Assembly (NCBI GenBank): GCA_003833135.1 | Contig: QZLH01000024.1 | Span: 123,398-187,397 of the forward strand | Reading direction: 5' to 3' | DNA: 64,000 bases | From: Oehlia diaphana | Lineage: Eukaryota; Glomeromycota; Glomeromycetes; Glomerales; Glomeraceae | Shown: positions 10,932 through 24,753 of the stretch, in pieces | Layout of the letters: each line of letters opens with the position of its first letter | Numbering within the stretch: position 1 is the stretch's first letter | Notes under the pieces: generated by a model | The model's input: the letters and a program-made list of their open reading frames with translations, nothing else | Databases searched by the model: none | What the model was told of the DNA's origin: nothing | Made by a program: the position numbers and the translations under genes

Positions 10932-13900
10932 TTTTTATGATTTTAATTAATTTATGAGTATTTAAGTAGTATTTATTTAACAAATAGAATTGATCATTCC
11001 AATTAGCGTTTTTAAATAAAATTCAACAAATCCCCAGCTTTATTTAATTTTAAATCATGATTATTATCGCACCTTTCTAATATTTTCAAACTAATAGAAA
11101 CTTTCTTTTAACAATTGAGACGAAGGATGGTTTGCAAGAATATATGATAGAATTGTACGTTCTTTGATAAACACTTTATGGAAATGCGTGAATAAATTAT
11201 ATAATTAATAAAAAATTTTCTAATTATCTTGTCATTCTGATTATATCATTATTATTGGTTTTCTTATTATAAAGAAGTAAATAAATCTGACGTGTTAATA
11301 AAAAAGAAATTATAAAATGTAAAAAAGATAACTCATTTAGGTGTTGATAATTAGATGAAACAAAAATCCAGAAAATATAGTCATGATAATGGAATTAAAA
11401 GTTTGAAACTACTATTAATTAATTAAGCTATTTGAATTTAACAAATATAATTAAGTTAATCATTCACTTTACGTTTCTTTTCTGGTTATAAATTTCAAAA
11501 TTTAGAATCAGCAATCTTATCTAGTCATAATTTTTCAATTTTGGAATTGACAGTAGAACTTTTCAAGAACTCATTGGTCAAGGAAGGTTCAATAGAAACG
11601 TTTCAACAAGGATTTTAAAATACAACGTAAATTCCAGCAATTCCTTTTCCACTAGATGAGTCATTTTGATGAACTTGACTCATCCAAAATCCCTAACAAG
11701 AAGGTACCTTTTCTACTTGAATTTTCTCCTTCTGATATAGTAGTTCTATACAAGCAATTTATCTTCATCTCCTTGAATACTAGAAAATCTCTCATCCATT
11801 TTCTAATGTCATTAACGATTATATCAGCCAAATCAGCGAAATGTAAATTTGAGTTAATTTAAATAAAGTTTCAAGTTAAACCTTTCAAGAGATTATCAGA
11901 TCAATGCTGAATCTTAAGGTCTTACTAATAATTAATTTCACCATCATGATTCATGGCTGATAACAAAAAATAAACAATTACCATAATCACAAAGACAAAC
12001 TTTTAAAATTACCTGATTATATTTATGTTTCATTGCTTTCTTGATCTTTATATTTGCCGTTTACAAGTCTAGAATTGAGGTAAGGATCTTGTCTTATCGG
12101 GAGGAGAGAATTATTATCCGCCGATATGTTAGTCTAAGAGGTTTCCGACTTTGCATTCGACGATGGGATGTTTATCATAAATAAATTTGCCATTTGTTGA
12201 ATAATTAAATAGTTATATTATTTGTAACGGAAATTTAGATTGTTGTTGATCTACCTCTTATGGAAATTGGCACGCACATTTGGAACCCATCCATGATCTA
12301 TCATGGATTCATGGAATAAACAGAATCAATGCTTGCTATCATTTTACCATTGTAAACGCAATCGAGTACCGTACATGTATCAATGTTAAGAAATAATTAA
12401 GTTCAAGTTCTGTTGAAAATGAACAGAATAATCAAAATGATAAAGATACCACTGTCGTACAGAATTGGTCAAAATTTATTTATAGAAAAAGCTCTGGGCT
12501 GTATAAAATAATACTTTTAAAAAGTGGAAGATTCTAATACGTAATAAAAGAAACCCTTGAGAAATCCCTGACGTTTAGTATATTCATTAGTGAGATAGAG
12601 GTGTGAGATAGAAGTTCTAAGTGAGCTAAAAAACATAGCTCAGCAGGAATAACTTTTTTCGACGCCTAGCGCAAGCTATAATTACTCGTCTAATGGATAG
12701 TTAGTTAGTTTGACTTTGAATTCGAGCTAGAAATTGAGAAACTTAAATTGCAGATCGCTGCCGATCATCCCCAAATAATTATCAAAAGTTACTTGAAATT
12801 TATAGGTGCAAGACAAAAAGTATTGTGTCGATTAGGTAAAAAAAAGTGAGCAATTCGTGACTGAAACTGGTAGCGTGACCCAGTTCATTGCCGACTTTGT
12901 TGAGATAAACCTGGGATTATACTCGAAAAATGTGTTATATTAAAATGGGGAGATTCTAGTACGGCCATTTGCATCCGGCAAGTTCTCTACTACCCAGCTT
13001 TCTCAATGAGATTGGGCTATATAGCTGGTTCGACTTTACCATAACCCCCTTTGAATATAATGACACCTAATAAGAGATCTTTGAAAAGAAGTTTAGCAAT
13101 GTATTCCTACTTGTTATATATCACTTAACGAATGAATAGCCAAGATATTGCCGTAATATCAATTTGAGAAAATGATCTCGAAGTTGACTCAGATTTGGAA
13201 AAGACCGCTCTCAGTACAGGTAATAATAATATGTAGATAAATGTTGATGTCTATTGGTTGATCAAAACGAATATTTCTCTTCTAGCTATAACCTTGTAAA
13301 CATCAATCATGTGATGTCAACTGAAAATAAGCGAGCGTAAATAGGCAGCATATCATATTATGCAATATCAAGTTTATAAGATGACTTTTTGACTTGGATC
13401 GAATTATACGCTCGTTATGCGAAAATAATAAATCGACAACCAATTCAGAGATTGTCAAGGTAGATTCTAATACAAAAGATATTTCTAATGTAGCTCATGG
13501 TCCAGAAAATGCAATATATGTACACACTTTGGTGGGCGATATGAGTTTATAAATATGCCGCGGTTAATGGAAATTCATATCAAGTAGTGGTTTATAATAA
13601 TAGAGAATATTCATCATGGAAGGGTAATTGATCAAATTTTTCTATTTATTCTTTTACTATATTTGAGGAATTGGTTTATTAATTATTAGGTAATATGGAT
13701 CAGAATCTCTATAAAAGAATTCTCAGCATTGGTAATTGACGTAGGCAAATTCCGACGGATAACTTGGTCAGAAAGTGACATCAGTGCATAATTAATTAGG
13801 AAAAGACGTGGAACCACATAATGTATCGTATGTTGTATTAACTGTTAAGTACTACAATGGTGATTCTATTTATTCTGTTATCTATTGTTCTAGTTCCTAG

Positions 13901-15546
13901 ATGGACCAATAATGTGTACAATTTACTGATCACATGAGTACAAAACACTTTAATCTCATGATGATTTCGCAAAACTTAATATCTCTTTTTTTAATTGATT
14001 AATTATTAAATAAAAATGATCTCTTAAATATTACTCTTTATTGATTTCCTTAATTTTGATGAATAATGTGAAGGTTTTAGATAAACCATTCAAGTTTTTG
14101 ATACTGCGGCATGTTTTTACTATGATACAACAGTTAATGACCGCCAAACTAAAATTTCTATGAAATTCTATTTGCATGATCTACAATAGATCATTGATAA
14201 TCATAGTTCTTTAAATAATATTATGGTCTCATGATTCGAAAGAGAATCCACTTCTGAGTTCTGATGTTCTAAGTATAGCTGTATAAGATTTACCAAGTTG
14301 GATTATATCGTGTAACTGTAACCAATGTATAGGGGTAATACCGTATAATTCCGAAATTAAGCTTCCTATTTTATTATAATTTCGGGCCAAAGTTATCATA
14401 ATGCTGGTAAAAAAAATCGGAACAATGCGGACCCGGTCCGGGATGCATGAATGGAATTTTAAACAAGTTATAAAGCAAGTTTTTTTTAGAGTTCATGGCG
14501 CTTTACACAAATTATCTTACGACCTAGTTTTCCCATGATACCATCTAAAATCGAAGAACTTCTTCAATAAACATTATTCAAATGCAATTGAAAATCAAAC
14601 AAATACAACATTCATGTATAATAATTGTAATATCCTCCTTTCGAAATAAATAATTCCTCTGCGCCATAGTTTTAATGTTTCATTTTTTTATGTTGGCCAA
14701 TACAGTATTTACGTTACCTTATTGATGTATATATATTTATTATGAAACATAATATCTACGCGAACATCATCACGTTGTAACATGCGGATATTATTTATGA
14801 GTTACAATTTATATTAATGTGCATCTCAATCGCGATCTACTTAATTCCATGGTCATGTCCTTTAACTAAATTAGATTCTAATTAATACGATTGATTGGTT
14901 GTTTATATGATAAATATTAGTAATTTATTAATCTTGTGGTTATGTATGTACCTTTGAGTTATCTTATCTTTTAATTTTAACTATCATCAAAATGTGACTC
15001 TTGTTATTTCAATTAAGAACTGTATTGTTATTATCGTTATACCCGATTATTTTTGTTTGTTTATATTTATAATTAGCATCACATTTACATTTTCCATTCA
15101 AGAAATAAAAGGTGATCTTAACTGTTTTTATACATAATTTTTTGATTATGTGTTGATATCTTTAATATATATATTTTTTTTTATTGGTAATATTCGAAAA
15201 ATTAAGTTTTTTTAAATTTCCAAAATAAATTCCTTCATGATGCACTGGCTGCATTATCACTGAGAAACACAAAATATTTATTTTTCCTTTTTCCTTATCA
15301 TGTCGGAATTTTTTTGATAAGGTAATTTTATAAATTACTTTGCTATTCGAATCCCGGATTTTCTTTTGATCGTTTCATTTGAAAATGCTCCTTTTAATAT
15401 AAGACTTTATATTACTTATATAGTTAAAACAGATACAATCTTATACTTTTTTATTTTTTTTATTAAATTTTTTGTTATTACCAAAATTTACACTCCTTAG
15501 TATTCTTCTCTCATTATTTTTGTTCAAATAGTCCCCTTTATAGTTT
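10932..15546. other. Long intergenic spacer with decayed fragments
   Basis: No intact gene supported. The ORF at 11656-11862 has no domain. GC-richer patches near 12560-13240 and 13380-13900 look like old coding debris but cannot be assigned. A sequence around 14377-14408 (TTTCGGGCCAAAGTTATC, then ATGCTGG) resembles the inverted-repeat tip at 4-24. CTTCCTATT sits between the inverted halves CCGAAATTA and TAATTTCGG at 14351-14383. Confidence 0.45.
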
Positions 15547-17242
15547 ATGAAAATGTCCACACCTACGCCACTAGACGACTCTATGTTAGTAGAGAATAAA
15601 TATTTTCCAGGAGATATAGCATGGGTGTTGGCTAGTACCGGTCTTGTGTGGCTTATGGTAATTTGACTTTTCCTAATTTCGAGTTTAAATTTTATTTTTT
15701 TTTTGCAAGGTTATTAAATATAATTATAATTTGTGGATTTTTTTTTTCAATCAAAATAAATAACAGATTCCTGGTGTAGGTTTTTTTTATAGTGGTATGG
15801 CAAGAAATAAGAATGCTCTCTCTCTCATTCTGCTTTGCGTCCTTTGTGGTGCCGTAGTTACTATACAGGTAAAGAGTTCTTAGAATCTCATTTCTGTGTA
15901 GCATTTAATTTTCACGCTAATGTGTTAACAATTATTATAATAAATTTTAGTGGTTTATTATAGGATATTCTCTCACATATAGTACAAATGGAAATGGTTT
16001 CATTGGTAATGTAGATCACGCTTTTTTTCGAAATCTCAAAGGAAATCCATCATTTGCCAGTCAAAGAATTCCAGATATATTATATGCAGTATATCAAGGA
16101 ATGTTCGCTTCAGTTACACCAGCATTAGCAATCGGTGCAGCTGCCGAAAGAGCAAGAGTAGTTCCATTGCTAATATTTGTGTTTGTATGGACAACCTTAG
16201 TATATGATGTTATTGCATCATGGTCATGGTCAGAAAAAGGATGGTATGCACAATTAGGTGGATTAGATTTTGCCGGAGGTACGCCAGTACATATAACATC
16301 AGGTGCAGCTGCATTAGCATATTGTATTAAATTAGGAAAGAGACACGGTCATGGTACGGATGAATTTAAACCGCATAATGTAGCAAATGTAATATTAGGC
16401 ACCACTATGTTATGGTTTGGATGGTTTGGATTCAATGGAGGTAGTGCCAATGCCGCTAACTTAAGAGCAATAATGGCATTAACCTCTAGTAATTTAGCAG
16501 CTTCTGTAGGTGGAATAACATGGATGTTAATAGATTATAGGTTAGAAAGAAAATTATCTGCTTTGGGATTCTGTTCTGGCGCCGTAGCAGGATTGGTGTG
16601 TGTCACACCAGGGAGCGGATATATTAATATACCATCAGCTATAGCGTTTGGAATTGTTGGTGGTACATCATGTAATTTTGCTGTTAAATTAAAACATTTG
16701 TTGGATTTTGATGATGCATTAGACGTTTTTGCTGTACATGGGGTTGGTGGTATATGTGGAAATATTTTAACCGGTAATTAAAAATTTTTTTTATTTATTT
16801 TTTCATTTTTTTTTTTTTTAAAAAAAAAGAATAGTAATTAAAACATTTTATTTTTTTAGGTATATTTGCCCAAAAAGAAGTTGCAGCTTTAGGTGGTCAA
16901 GTAATTCGAGGGGGTTGGTTAGATGGTCATTGGGTTCAAATACTTTATCAACTTGCTGATAGCTGTGCTGGTTTAGCTTATAGCTTTTGTGTTACATATA
17001 TTATTTTATTTATAATGGATAAAATTCCTGGTTTACATTTAAGGGTTGATGTTGAGGCTGAAGAATTAGGTATTGATGATTCTGAATTGGGTGAATTGGC
17101 TTATTATCACGTTGATCGTCTTGCCAGTTTACTTAATTCAAATTATCTAAATAACTCAACCAATACTGCCACTACTATGACTAATATTAATAGTGGTAAA
17201 CTTCCAATACAGCCAGGCACTAATCAATATATACTTAGTTAA
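15547..17242 (+). CDS. AMT: Ammonium transporter (Amt/Mep/Rh family), 472 aa
   Basis: Exons are 15547-15657, 15767-15868, 15951-16773 and 16860-17242 (1419 nt). The product has the family layout of about 11 membrane helices. Signatures visible are PGVGFFYSGMARNKN in the first helix, ALAIGAAAERAR, and FNGGSANAAN. The twin pore histidines are His185 (PVHITSGAAAL) and His334 (AVHGVGGICGN). These define Amt/Mep transporters that bring NH4+ across the plasma membrane. The C-terminal cytosolic tail begins after GLHLRVDVEAEELG, with a conserved-type ELGEL stretch, and ends in an Asn/Thr-rich run. Either ATG (15547 or 15553) could start translation. It is probably an orthologue of a GintAMT gene, but which one cannot be decided here. 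Confidence 0.93.
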
Positions 17243-20200
17243 TTAGTACGTATTAAAACAAAAAAAAATATATTTATTTAGATTTTAACCATATAATTAT
17301 TATTTTAATATTATAAAGTTCGCGGTTGTTTTTTAATTTGCATAATATATAGTGTATACACATATATGATCAATCTTGTTCTCTATTACAAACCAAAAAA
17401 TACAATAATAAAAATGACCTACAAGAAATAGAAAGTTTAAATTTCAATCATTTTGCAGTATTATTATATTTTAACTTTCGGAATCTGATACATAAATTAG
17501 TTATTGGAAAAGAACCGCTTTTCTTTATTTTCGTGAATGATAGAAAGTTGTTTCAGGCTGAAAGAGAAGATCTTTAGCACACGCGCACAAAACATTATAT
17601 AGCTTTACCAAATCCCGGAATCACATCATCTCGTAGAAGGCACTTAGCGCCACGCACCCAAAAATTTTTTGATAGTTCTGGCCAGAATTACAATCGATTA
17701 CTCAAAGAAAAAAGTATTTCATGAATCATGACAAGAATTAAATGTCTATTTATCATCGGAAATATAATTATTGAATAATCAAGTCATTTGTGATAATTTT
17801 TACTGAATCTTTTATAAACCTATTTGTTATACATGTACTGTTACTCTTGAAATAACCTTGCTAAATGCTAAATTTTCCTTTGAAGACACCGTATGACGCT
17901 GACTAAAAAGACCCTTTTGGTGTATCCCATAAAATACCCGTCTCAATATATGTAATATGTAGATCTATTAATCATAATATAAATTTTTCATGTATTAATT
18001 AAATTCTTCTAGTACTGACGGGATTAAAGTTATACCCGGGTTTAAATCAATATTTTAAATCGGGTAGACCCGTATATATGGTCGGTGCTATACAGTAATT
18101 ATCCCTTGCATGCAAATCGCACTATTGGTTTCAACAATAATCCGTAATATCCATATCCGTAATATCCGTAATTTTTAGCCCCCACATGGGCAGACTTCTT
18201 CTAAATTAATACCTGGTAAGTTCTATTAAAGTAAAAGATGATTAATAAGAAATTGATAAAGAAGAAAAATACAGGTTGAAATATTGTTTATAAAACTTGC
18301 CATTCTTTGCCAAGATAAAAATATAAATTCATTATAAATAATTTTTTTATGTTTATAATAATATGCAATAAATGTGATGGATGATCCCCCGCAGCATATT
18401 TAAAATAATTTTTTTCTTAATTCCTTAATTTTTTTTATAATTAAAATTTTTTTAGGATTTTTTTGTAAAATTAACTTTTTATTTTATTTCCTAGAAGGAA
18501 AAAAAAAGATTAAAATTTCTTTTCTATAATATACGTTACGATCAACATAAAATTTTTCTTTTACTGCGCATAAAGGCAATTTACCATCTTATCACGCAAA
18601 AAAAAAATCACCTGTACATTTGATTGACACGTTGATAGGTGCAAGGGCCCTACTGATAACATAAGGTATTAATGAATTATGTGTAACGAAGGACTTCTAC
18701 GTAACCGTTCATGCAATGTCCGGATGTTCTGTCCGACAAAAGTGTCATTCTTGATATATCAATAATAAAATAAATATATGTCCGTTAAGAATCATACTAT
18801 AAACATATTAAGAATGATATTTTGTTTCGCACGTAACATTGTACAACAAAAAAAAAACCTTTAGTAAATGGCACTTCGGACTTAATAACGGTTTCCGTGG
18901 CCTAGCTTTAGTTTATTTATTTATTATTTTTTTTTTATAAAAAAAAAAATGGATTTATATTGAAATAAAATGTTTTTTTTTTACTTTGCATGTATCCTGA
19001 TAAATACAATTATTAATTAGTTAGATATGCAAGAAAAAAAAGGTCTCAAAATGTTCAAATTTGATGCGGTACAACAAATTCAATGAGATCTCTGATGTCA
19101 TTTTTTTTTAAGGTTAGATACATATGATATGAGTTATAAATGATACTCATGATATTCAATGATTCGCATGATACGCATGATATACAGTATTGAGAAGAAA
19201 AAAATAAGGAGTGGTAACTAACATCATGTAATATGTAATAAAGAAATCATCCTCCTTCTTACGACTCATTTTAGAAAAAAAAAAGGTGAACATCTGAGCT
19301 TAATTTGAGGGTGAAGTTCCAGAAAAAAAAGGGCTGGTGTTGTCATTCATGAAGAAAATTTTCTAATGTATGACTTGATAACACTTACCTAAATTCGGAA
19401 TTCGGAATTTGTTTATAAAATTATACAAAAGGTTAGCATTATAAGTCCACCACTGAGCGACATCATCATCAATGCATCAATATATGAAAGGGGAGTTCTC
19501 CTGAATTTTTTTTTTTTTTTTTTTTTTTTGAATATTCTACATGCAATAGAATAAAATGTATTCCAGCAATTCCTTCTATTTTTTTAAAAAAAATCTTCTT
19601 TTCTTCTTGACTATCACACCAATAACCGAATTTGGCCATTTAATTGTTCTCAAAACAGTTATTTCAGTAGAGAAATAAATTCACACGACTAGCATACACA
19701 TTTATTTATATATATATTACATAAAAATGTCAAACTTTATTATAATTAAATTATCTAATCCGAATTTGAAGGGACTACCTTAATGGAATAAATATATTTG
19801 GTATGGGACACAATTTTTGTAAATTGCTGGATATAGTAATTAGGGAAAATAAAGCAACATTACGTAAATTATGCAATAAATGGATTTTAAATTTTATTCG
19901 TTCAACCTTAATATCAAACAAGATTTTATGAAAAAAAATCTGATGAGAATAAAAATTGTTTACAATAAAAAAGAGAGAAGAAAATAAAGAATTATTATCG
20001 GAAAAACCCTAAATCTAGTTGGATTGTACATGAATTAAGTCAGAGGGGTTTTTTGACTATCAATGTAACAATGAGGTCCGTTGTCACGGGAAACTATTTT
20101 TTTTTTTCTTGGGAGAAAGATGTTTGTCGTACATCCAATATATTTAATATTCAATAATTTTTAATGGTTACATTAAAAAACTTCAAAATTTTGTCTTGCA

Positions 20201-20878
20201 TTCCGAATTTATTATTGGGGTTTATTTTTAACATATTGTACAACTTTATTAAGGTTGGAAATCACAATAAATGCTTTTGACATTTTTTTTGTAATATATA
20301 ATAATTTTGCGTAATCAACAGGAATCTTCAATAAAATTAACAAATTTGGTACAGTACTTCTTGAAAACTCCGCCGGTGGGAAAAGATTAAACAAAGCATT
20401 AAAAGCAATATTATTGTTCTGAATGCATGCATGTATTCTAGCTAATAGAATTTTTTTATCTAATCATGGCGTGATTTCTTTTTAGTAATCATAATGTGAA
20501 AATCTGTGCTTACGTATTACATGCCTTGAAACTCCATAAAAAATTTGGCAATTCATTAAAAGCACGTTAATGTTTAACTCCTGAAACTTTACGCGTATTT
20601 TTGATCGATAAAGAAAAAAAAAAATTTATTTATTTTTAACTTAATATAATAAATTAAACAAGTTTAAAATGCTGAAATTTTATTGATCCTTTTCATTTTT
20701 TTGTTTTTCTTTGTTTCAAAAAAAATTTTTAATGTGAAAATCATGTATGTAAGGATGTAAGGTAAGTTAGCGTACATTTACTCCCGCGTTAGTTATTGAT
20801 TCATGTTTTTGATCGATAAAAAAAAATAATAATTTTATTTAAATCAATCTAATCCTCTATTTCATTCAAAAAAAAAAA

Positions 20879-20922
<44 letters not shown>

Positions 20923-22161
20923 AAAGACGTTAATTAAATAATGTGAAAATTCTGTATGTACGCTGTTACACCTGAAACGTTCGCGAAAGTTATTAAAGTG
21001 TAAAATGTTATAATTATGTTTTTTTTATGTAATATAACACAAATTACGCACGTACGTTGAAAATATAGTTATAGAATTTAGACATTCTAAAACCAGATGT
21101 CAACCCTCGTACTACCTGTAACAAATACCTGTAACAAAAAAAAACTCTACCCCCAATTAAATTTATTTTATTTTCAAAAATTAAATAAATTATTTTAAAC
21201 AACTCAACGGTGTGTACAAAAAAAAAAAAAAAAAGGACAAAGAAAATAGATTCCTAATCTCTATATTTACTACCAAATTAGTAATTCTGTAATTCTTTAC
21301 TATTATCTGTCTCACCATAAACTAGAAATTGATTGGTTAGGAAAATCTCCGCTAGACAACTTAAGAATTGTACGACGGTGCAATTGAAAATTATGGTGCT
21401 TATTTGGGTCACTTATAACAAAATATTTAAAGAATTATTTAATATAGAATTGTTCTGACAATATATAGTTACAAAGAAATATTTAGAAATATATATTTTC
21501 TCATAAGATGAAGAATAAATCTAAATATATTTATCGTCTTTGAAGTTATTATAAGGCATTCTTCTTTAGAGAAGATTCTAAATTCCTCGAAGAGTAGAAG
21601 GAAGAAAAATACAGTAATTATAATTTCTATGATCTTAAAATATCTCACAAAACACACTGACGATATTTATGCATTTACTAATAAATACAATAAACTCATT
21701 TTAAGAATAATATGCTAAAACTATCGCGTATTCGTAGTTAACTTTATTTGAGTGCGGGATGAACAAGGGCATAATGAAGTGTTTATCCTGAACTGATTAT
21801 AGAGATCCGATAACTAAACGAGTAGGCTGTTAAGTTTCGCGTAATTAACGTAAATTACGTATTAAAAAATACAGATGTTTTTTACAGAGCGAAAAATCTT
21901 TTGATTATTCTATAATCTGTATCAATATCTGATATCGGCAAAACTAAGTCGCCTTTTATGTTTGTTTTTAATTTAAACAGAGTTTTTTCTTTTTGCAAAG
22001 CCTCTGTGTTTAAAGCCTCTTTATTTTCTTTAGTTTGAAATTTCAAAATCATTTAAATCTATTGTTTATTAATGTATTTAATAAGATAGCGGTAAGATAG
22101 TAAATTAATAAATGTATAAAGATAATGATTTACATAAATGATTTGCTGTAATTATTTGAAG

Positions 22162-22197
<36 letters not shown>

Positions 22198-23340
22198 ATA
22201 AAAAGAAAAAAAAAAATAAATTATTTTGACGAAATCAAAAATGGTTGAAAACTAATCATTTTATAAAGAAAATAAATAATCTATAGATGCTATTTATAAT
22301 TTATAATGTTTCATTTACATTAGATATCGGATCTTAAAGTAAAAAAAAAAGTAAAAAAGATCATCTGACTGATTATCATTATCATCAATTTTTCGAACGA
22401 GATAAGTATTTATTTTTACGTTTATTGAATAAATATTTATTAAAAAAAATTTTTTTACACTTTTATATGAACAAAAATTCAATCGAATTATGATATATTA
22501 TTATTGCTCATACATACATATATAACACATATATATATTTAAATATTTTATATATATATATATAAATTTTCAAATTTTAGAAATTAAGATATATTTGTAT
22601 AAATCTATTCCTTAAATAAAAGAATATGTACGATTAGGTATTGTAATGCAAGTGATTGGCTATATATATATATTTATATGATAATAATGATGTAAAAATA
22701 ATTATGTAATTTGATAATCCTAATAACACCGTATCACCTATTTTTATAAGGCGAGTTACAAAACGGAAGGGCCCATGAACTTATGATAAATTTTTACAAT
22801 AAAATTCTTCTCACGTTCTCACGTTCTCACGTCATTCCCCATTTTTTCTTATTTTTCACACATGAAACTTGAAAAAAACGTGTTTAATATTTCTAATTTT
22901 TTAAGCCTCCTTAAAAATTTAGAACCTTATTTTTCGACTCTAAATTCTTTCTTTTTTCCTATCTTTAAAAAATTATTCCTTTATAAAATTACTAAATTAA
23001 CGTTCAGTTAAAGTATCTTTTTTTATCTTACAGGCCTAATGCCGTAAAATAACTACTCATTGATAATCAATAAAGGGATATTATTACCTTAATCAGTAAA
23101 GAACAAAATTTTCGAAGAAAATTGCATAATTTGCATAATTTGTGGCACTGAATTGATACTTCTACAATGGGAAAGATAAGATGATTTAGATAAGATATCA
23201 GATCATATAACAACTGACATCATGTAGGGACGTGACAAATAATCTCCAATTACGGTAATTTTTACCTATACAAACAATTACCAATGTCTCCAATGTCTAT
23301 TATAAGTCTATTATAAGATCACCCCATTCCCACAAAGTAA
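17243..23340. other. Long AT-rich spacer, no gene supported
   Basis: About 6 kb without a credible gene; the ORFs at 20212-20394 and 21469-21657 (both minus) are short and featureless. It holds a TCTGGCCAGA palindrome with flanks like the 4-84 element (17674-17690), four near-copies of ATCCGTAAT (18140-18174) and ATGAT-type microsatellite sequence (19135-19190). It also has long T-run/A-run blocks (18925-18950, 19508-19530, 20870-20926, 22162-22215), a run of three TTCTCACG units (about 22807-22830) and TA repeats (22515-22565, 22655-22675). Confidence 0.5.
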
Positions 23341-23342
23341 TG

Positions 23343-23351
23343 GTATATAAA
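23343..23351 (+). promoter_or_regulatory. TATA-box-like element
   Basis: TATATAAAT lies about 80 bp upstream of the ATG at 23429, followed by an A/T-rich leader. Position and sequence fit a core promoter for the following gene. Confidence 0.45.
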
Positions 23352-23428
23352 TAAGCTCAGATTTTTTTTTGACCCTGAAAAAACTTCATAAACTATCAAA
23401 AAAAATTTATTTATAAAAATTTTACACT

Positions 23429-24361
23429 ATGTCAGACCAAAATTTGACAAAGTTAAGGCTACCAAGTTATGGTACTATGAATTCAAAAGGAGAAATTGTA
23501 ATTCCTAGTGGAAGAAATGGTCAACAACATTTATCAACAACTTCACAAGATTTACCTTTCGAAGAAAGAGCAGCACAACATGAAGGTTACATTTCATTAC
23601 CAGGTTTTTCAGATGAAGATGATGATGAAGAAGAAAGAGATTATAATACGTTATTAAATGAATATTTAATTACCACTCCATTTATTCTTTTAGCACTATT
23701 TTCATTTATTATATTATTACACACTTTTTCGGAGGTTGCTGTACTATATAAATGGGACATTTTCTTATTAGGAGTAACAGGATGGTGTGCTGTATTTCTC
23801 ATACGAAAACCACTATTTTTTATTTTGTCAAAATTAATAAGTTTAAAAGTATCAATAAGCTCAGTTTTAACGTTACTGTTTATTGGTTTTATTGAAGAAG
23901 TTGTTAGAATGGGTTGGCTATATCGTTTTGAAGATGAAGATGAACCGTTTCTGATAGCATACTGGTTAGGTTTGGGATGGGCAGCTGCTGAAGCTGTATA
24001 TTTTATTATACAAAATTTTATAGAATTAAGATGGTATAAAGACGATTTAGTAGATGGAGGTAGATACTCTGAAGAAAGAGAAGAATTAGAAGAAATTTTG
24101 GGAAGACCTTTAACAAAAGTTTCTGCTTGGTGGGGTGTAATGTGGAGATTTTCTTGGGTAATGTTTCATATTGGTTTTAGTTGTTGGATTGCTTTCTCTT
24201 ATACGCTTATTTTTCCTGCTGCTTTTATTCACGGGTTACTTCTTGTTATTTGGGGTTATTGTTTACCCGTATTTGGAATTCCTGCCACAAGTTATGGCAC
24301 TCTGCTCATTACCATGAGCGTTTTCTTAATTGGTTTAGCGTTATTTCAACAAATCGTATAA
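23429..24361 (+). CDS. Polytopic membrane protein, possible CPBP/PrsW-like intramembrane protease, 310 aa
   Basis: Single-exon gene. Residues 1-75 are hydrophilic with an acidic stretch ending DEDDDEEER. About seven hydrophobic segments follow (roughly 82-102, 110-125, 127-135, 143-158, 174-198, 236-260, 261-310). Polar residues sit inside or beside the membrane segments in a pattern reminiscent of the CPBP/PrsW/Aph-1 superfamily: Glu156-Glu157-x-x-Arg160, Glu188 in AAAEAVYF, His247 in VMFHIGF, and His268 in FIHG. In that superfamily a Glu-Glu pair plus two later His residues form the putative active site of intramembrane proteases. Family membership is inferred from spacing only. If correct, the protein would cleave or bind substrates within a fungal membrane. 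Other polytopic families are not excluded. Confidence 0.75.
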   Translation: MSDQNLTKLRLPSYGTMNSKGEIVIPSGRNGQQHLSTTSQDLPFEERAAQHEGYISLPGFSDEDDDEEERDYNTLLNEYLITTPFILLALFSFIILLHTFSEVAVLYKWDIFLLGVTGWCAVFLIRKPLFFILSKLISLKVSISSVLTLLFIGFIEEVVRMGWLYRFEDEDEPFLIAYWLGLGWAAAEAVYFIIQNFIELRWYKDDLVDGGRYSEEREELEEILGRPLTKVSAWWGVMWRFSWVMFHIGFSCWIAFSYTLIFPAAFIHGLLLVIWGYCLPVFGIPATSYGTLLITMSVFLIGLALFQQIV

Positions 24362-24753
24362 GCGATGCCAAGGGAAAATCTATGGGGGGATAAAAGTTAA
24401 GGGAAAAGGGGGGTAACTACATTTATATATATTAATTTTTAATAATTTTTCTAGATTTAATTTTTAAACGTTTTCTTTTTTTTTTTTTTTTTTTTTTTAT
24501 TTACTAACGAAAAAAAAAATTCACGATACGCTAGATCGTATTATTTGAACGTAAAAAAAAAAATATATATATATATATTCTCTCAAAGAATTGTACACAA
24601 TGTATCTATATTAACAATAAATATTTACATGTAAACATTAAAGCTTCAATAAAAAAAAATTTAAATATATTGCTTGGATGTTACACAAAACATTCAATTT
24701 CTTGATTGGTTAAGAGTAGCTTTCTTTTCCTGATTATCAAAAAAAAAAAAAAA
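24362..24753. other. Intergenic, T-run and TA repeat
   Basis: Holds the 3' flank of the preceding gene with a T-run (about 24476-24499) and a TA microsatellite (about 24562-24580), then the leader of the GTPase gene. An upstream in-frame ATG at 24706 would add 16 residues including a poly-Lys run encoded by an A15 homopolymer. I regard that part as leader. Confidence 0.5.

Noticed and set aside
15346..15357. TTCGAATCCCGG, like a tRNA T-arm
   Set aside because: No matching acceptor, D-arm or anticodon stem can be drawn around it on either strand.
24706..24753. Upstream start for the mitochondrial GTPase
   Set aside because: It would place a poly-Lys run from an A15 tract before an otherwise good targeting peptide at 24754.
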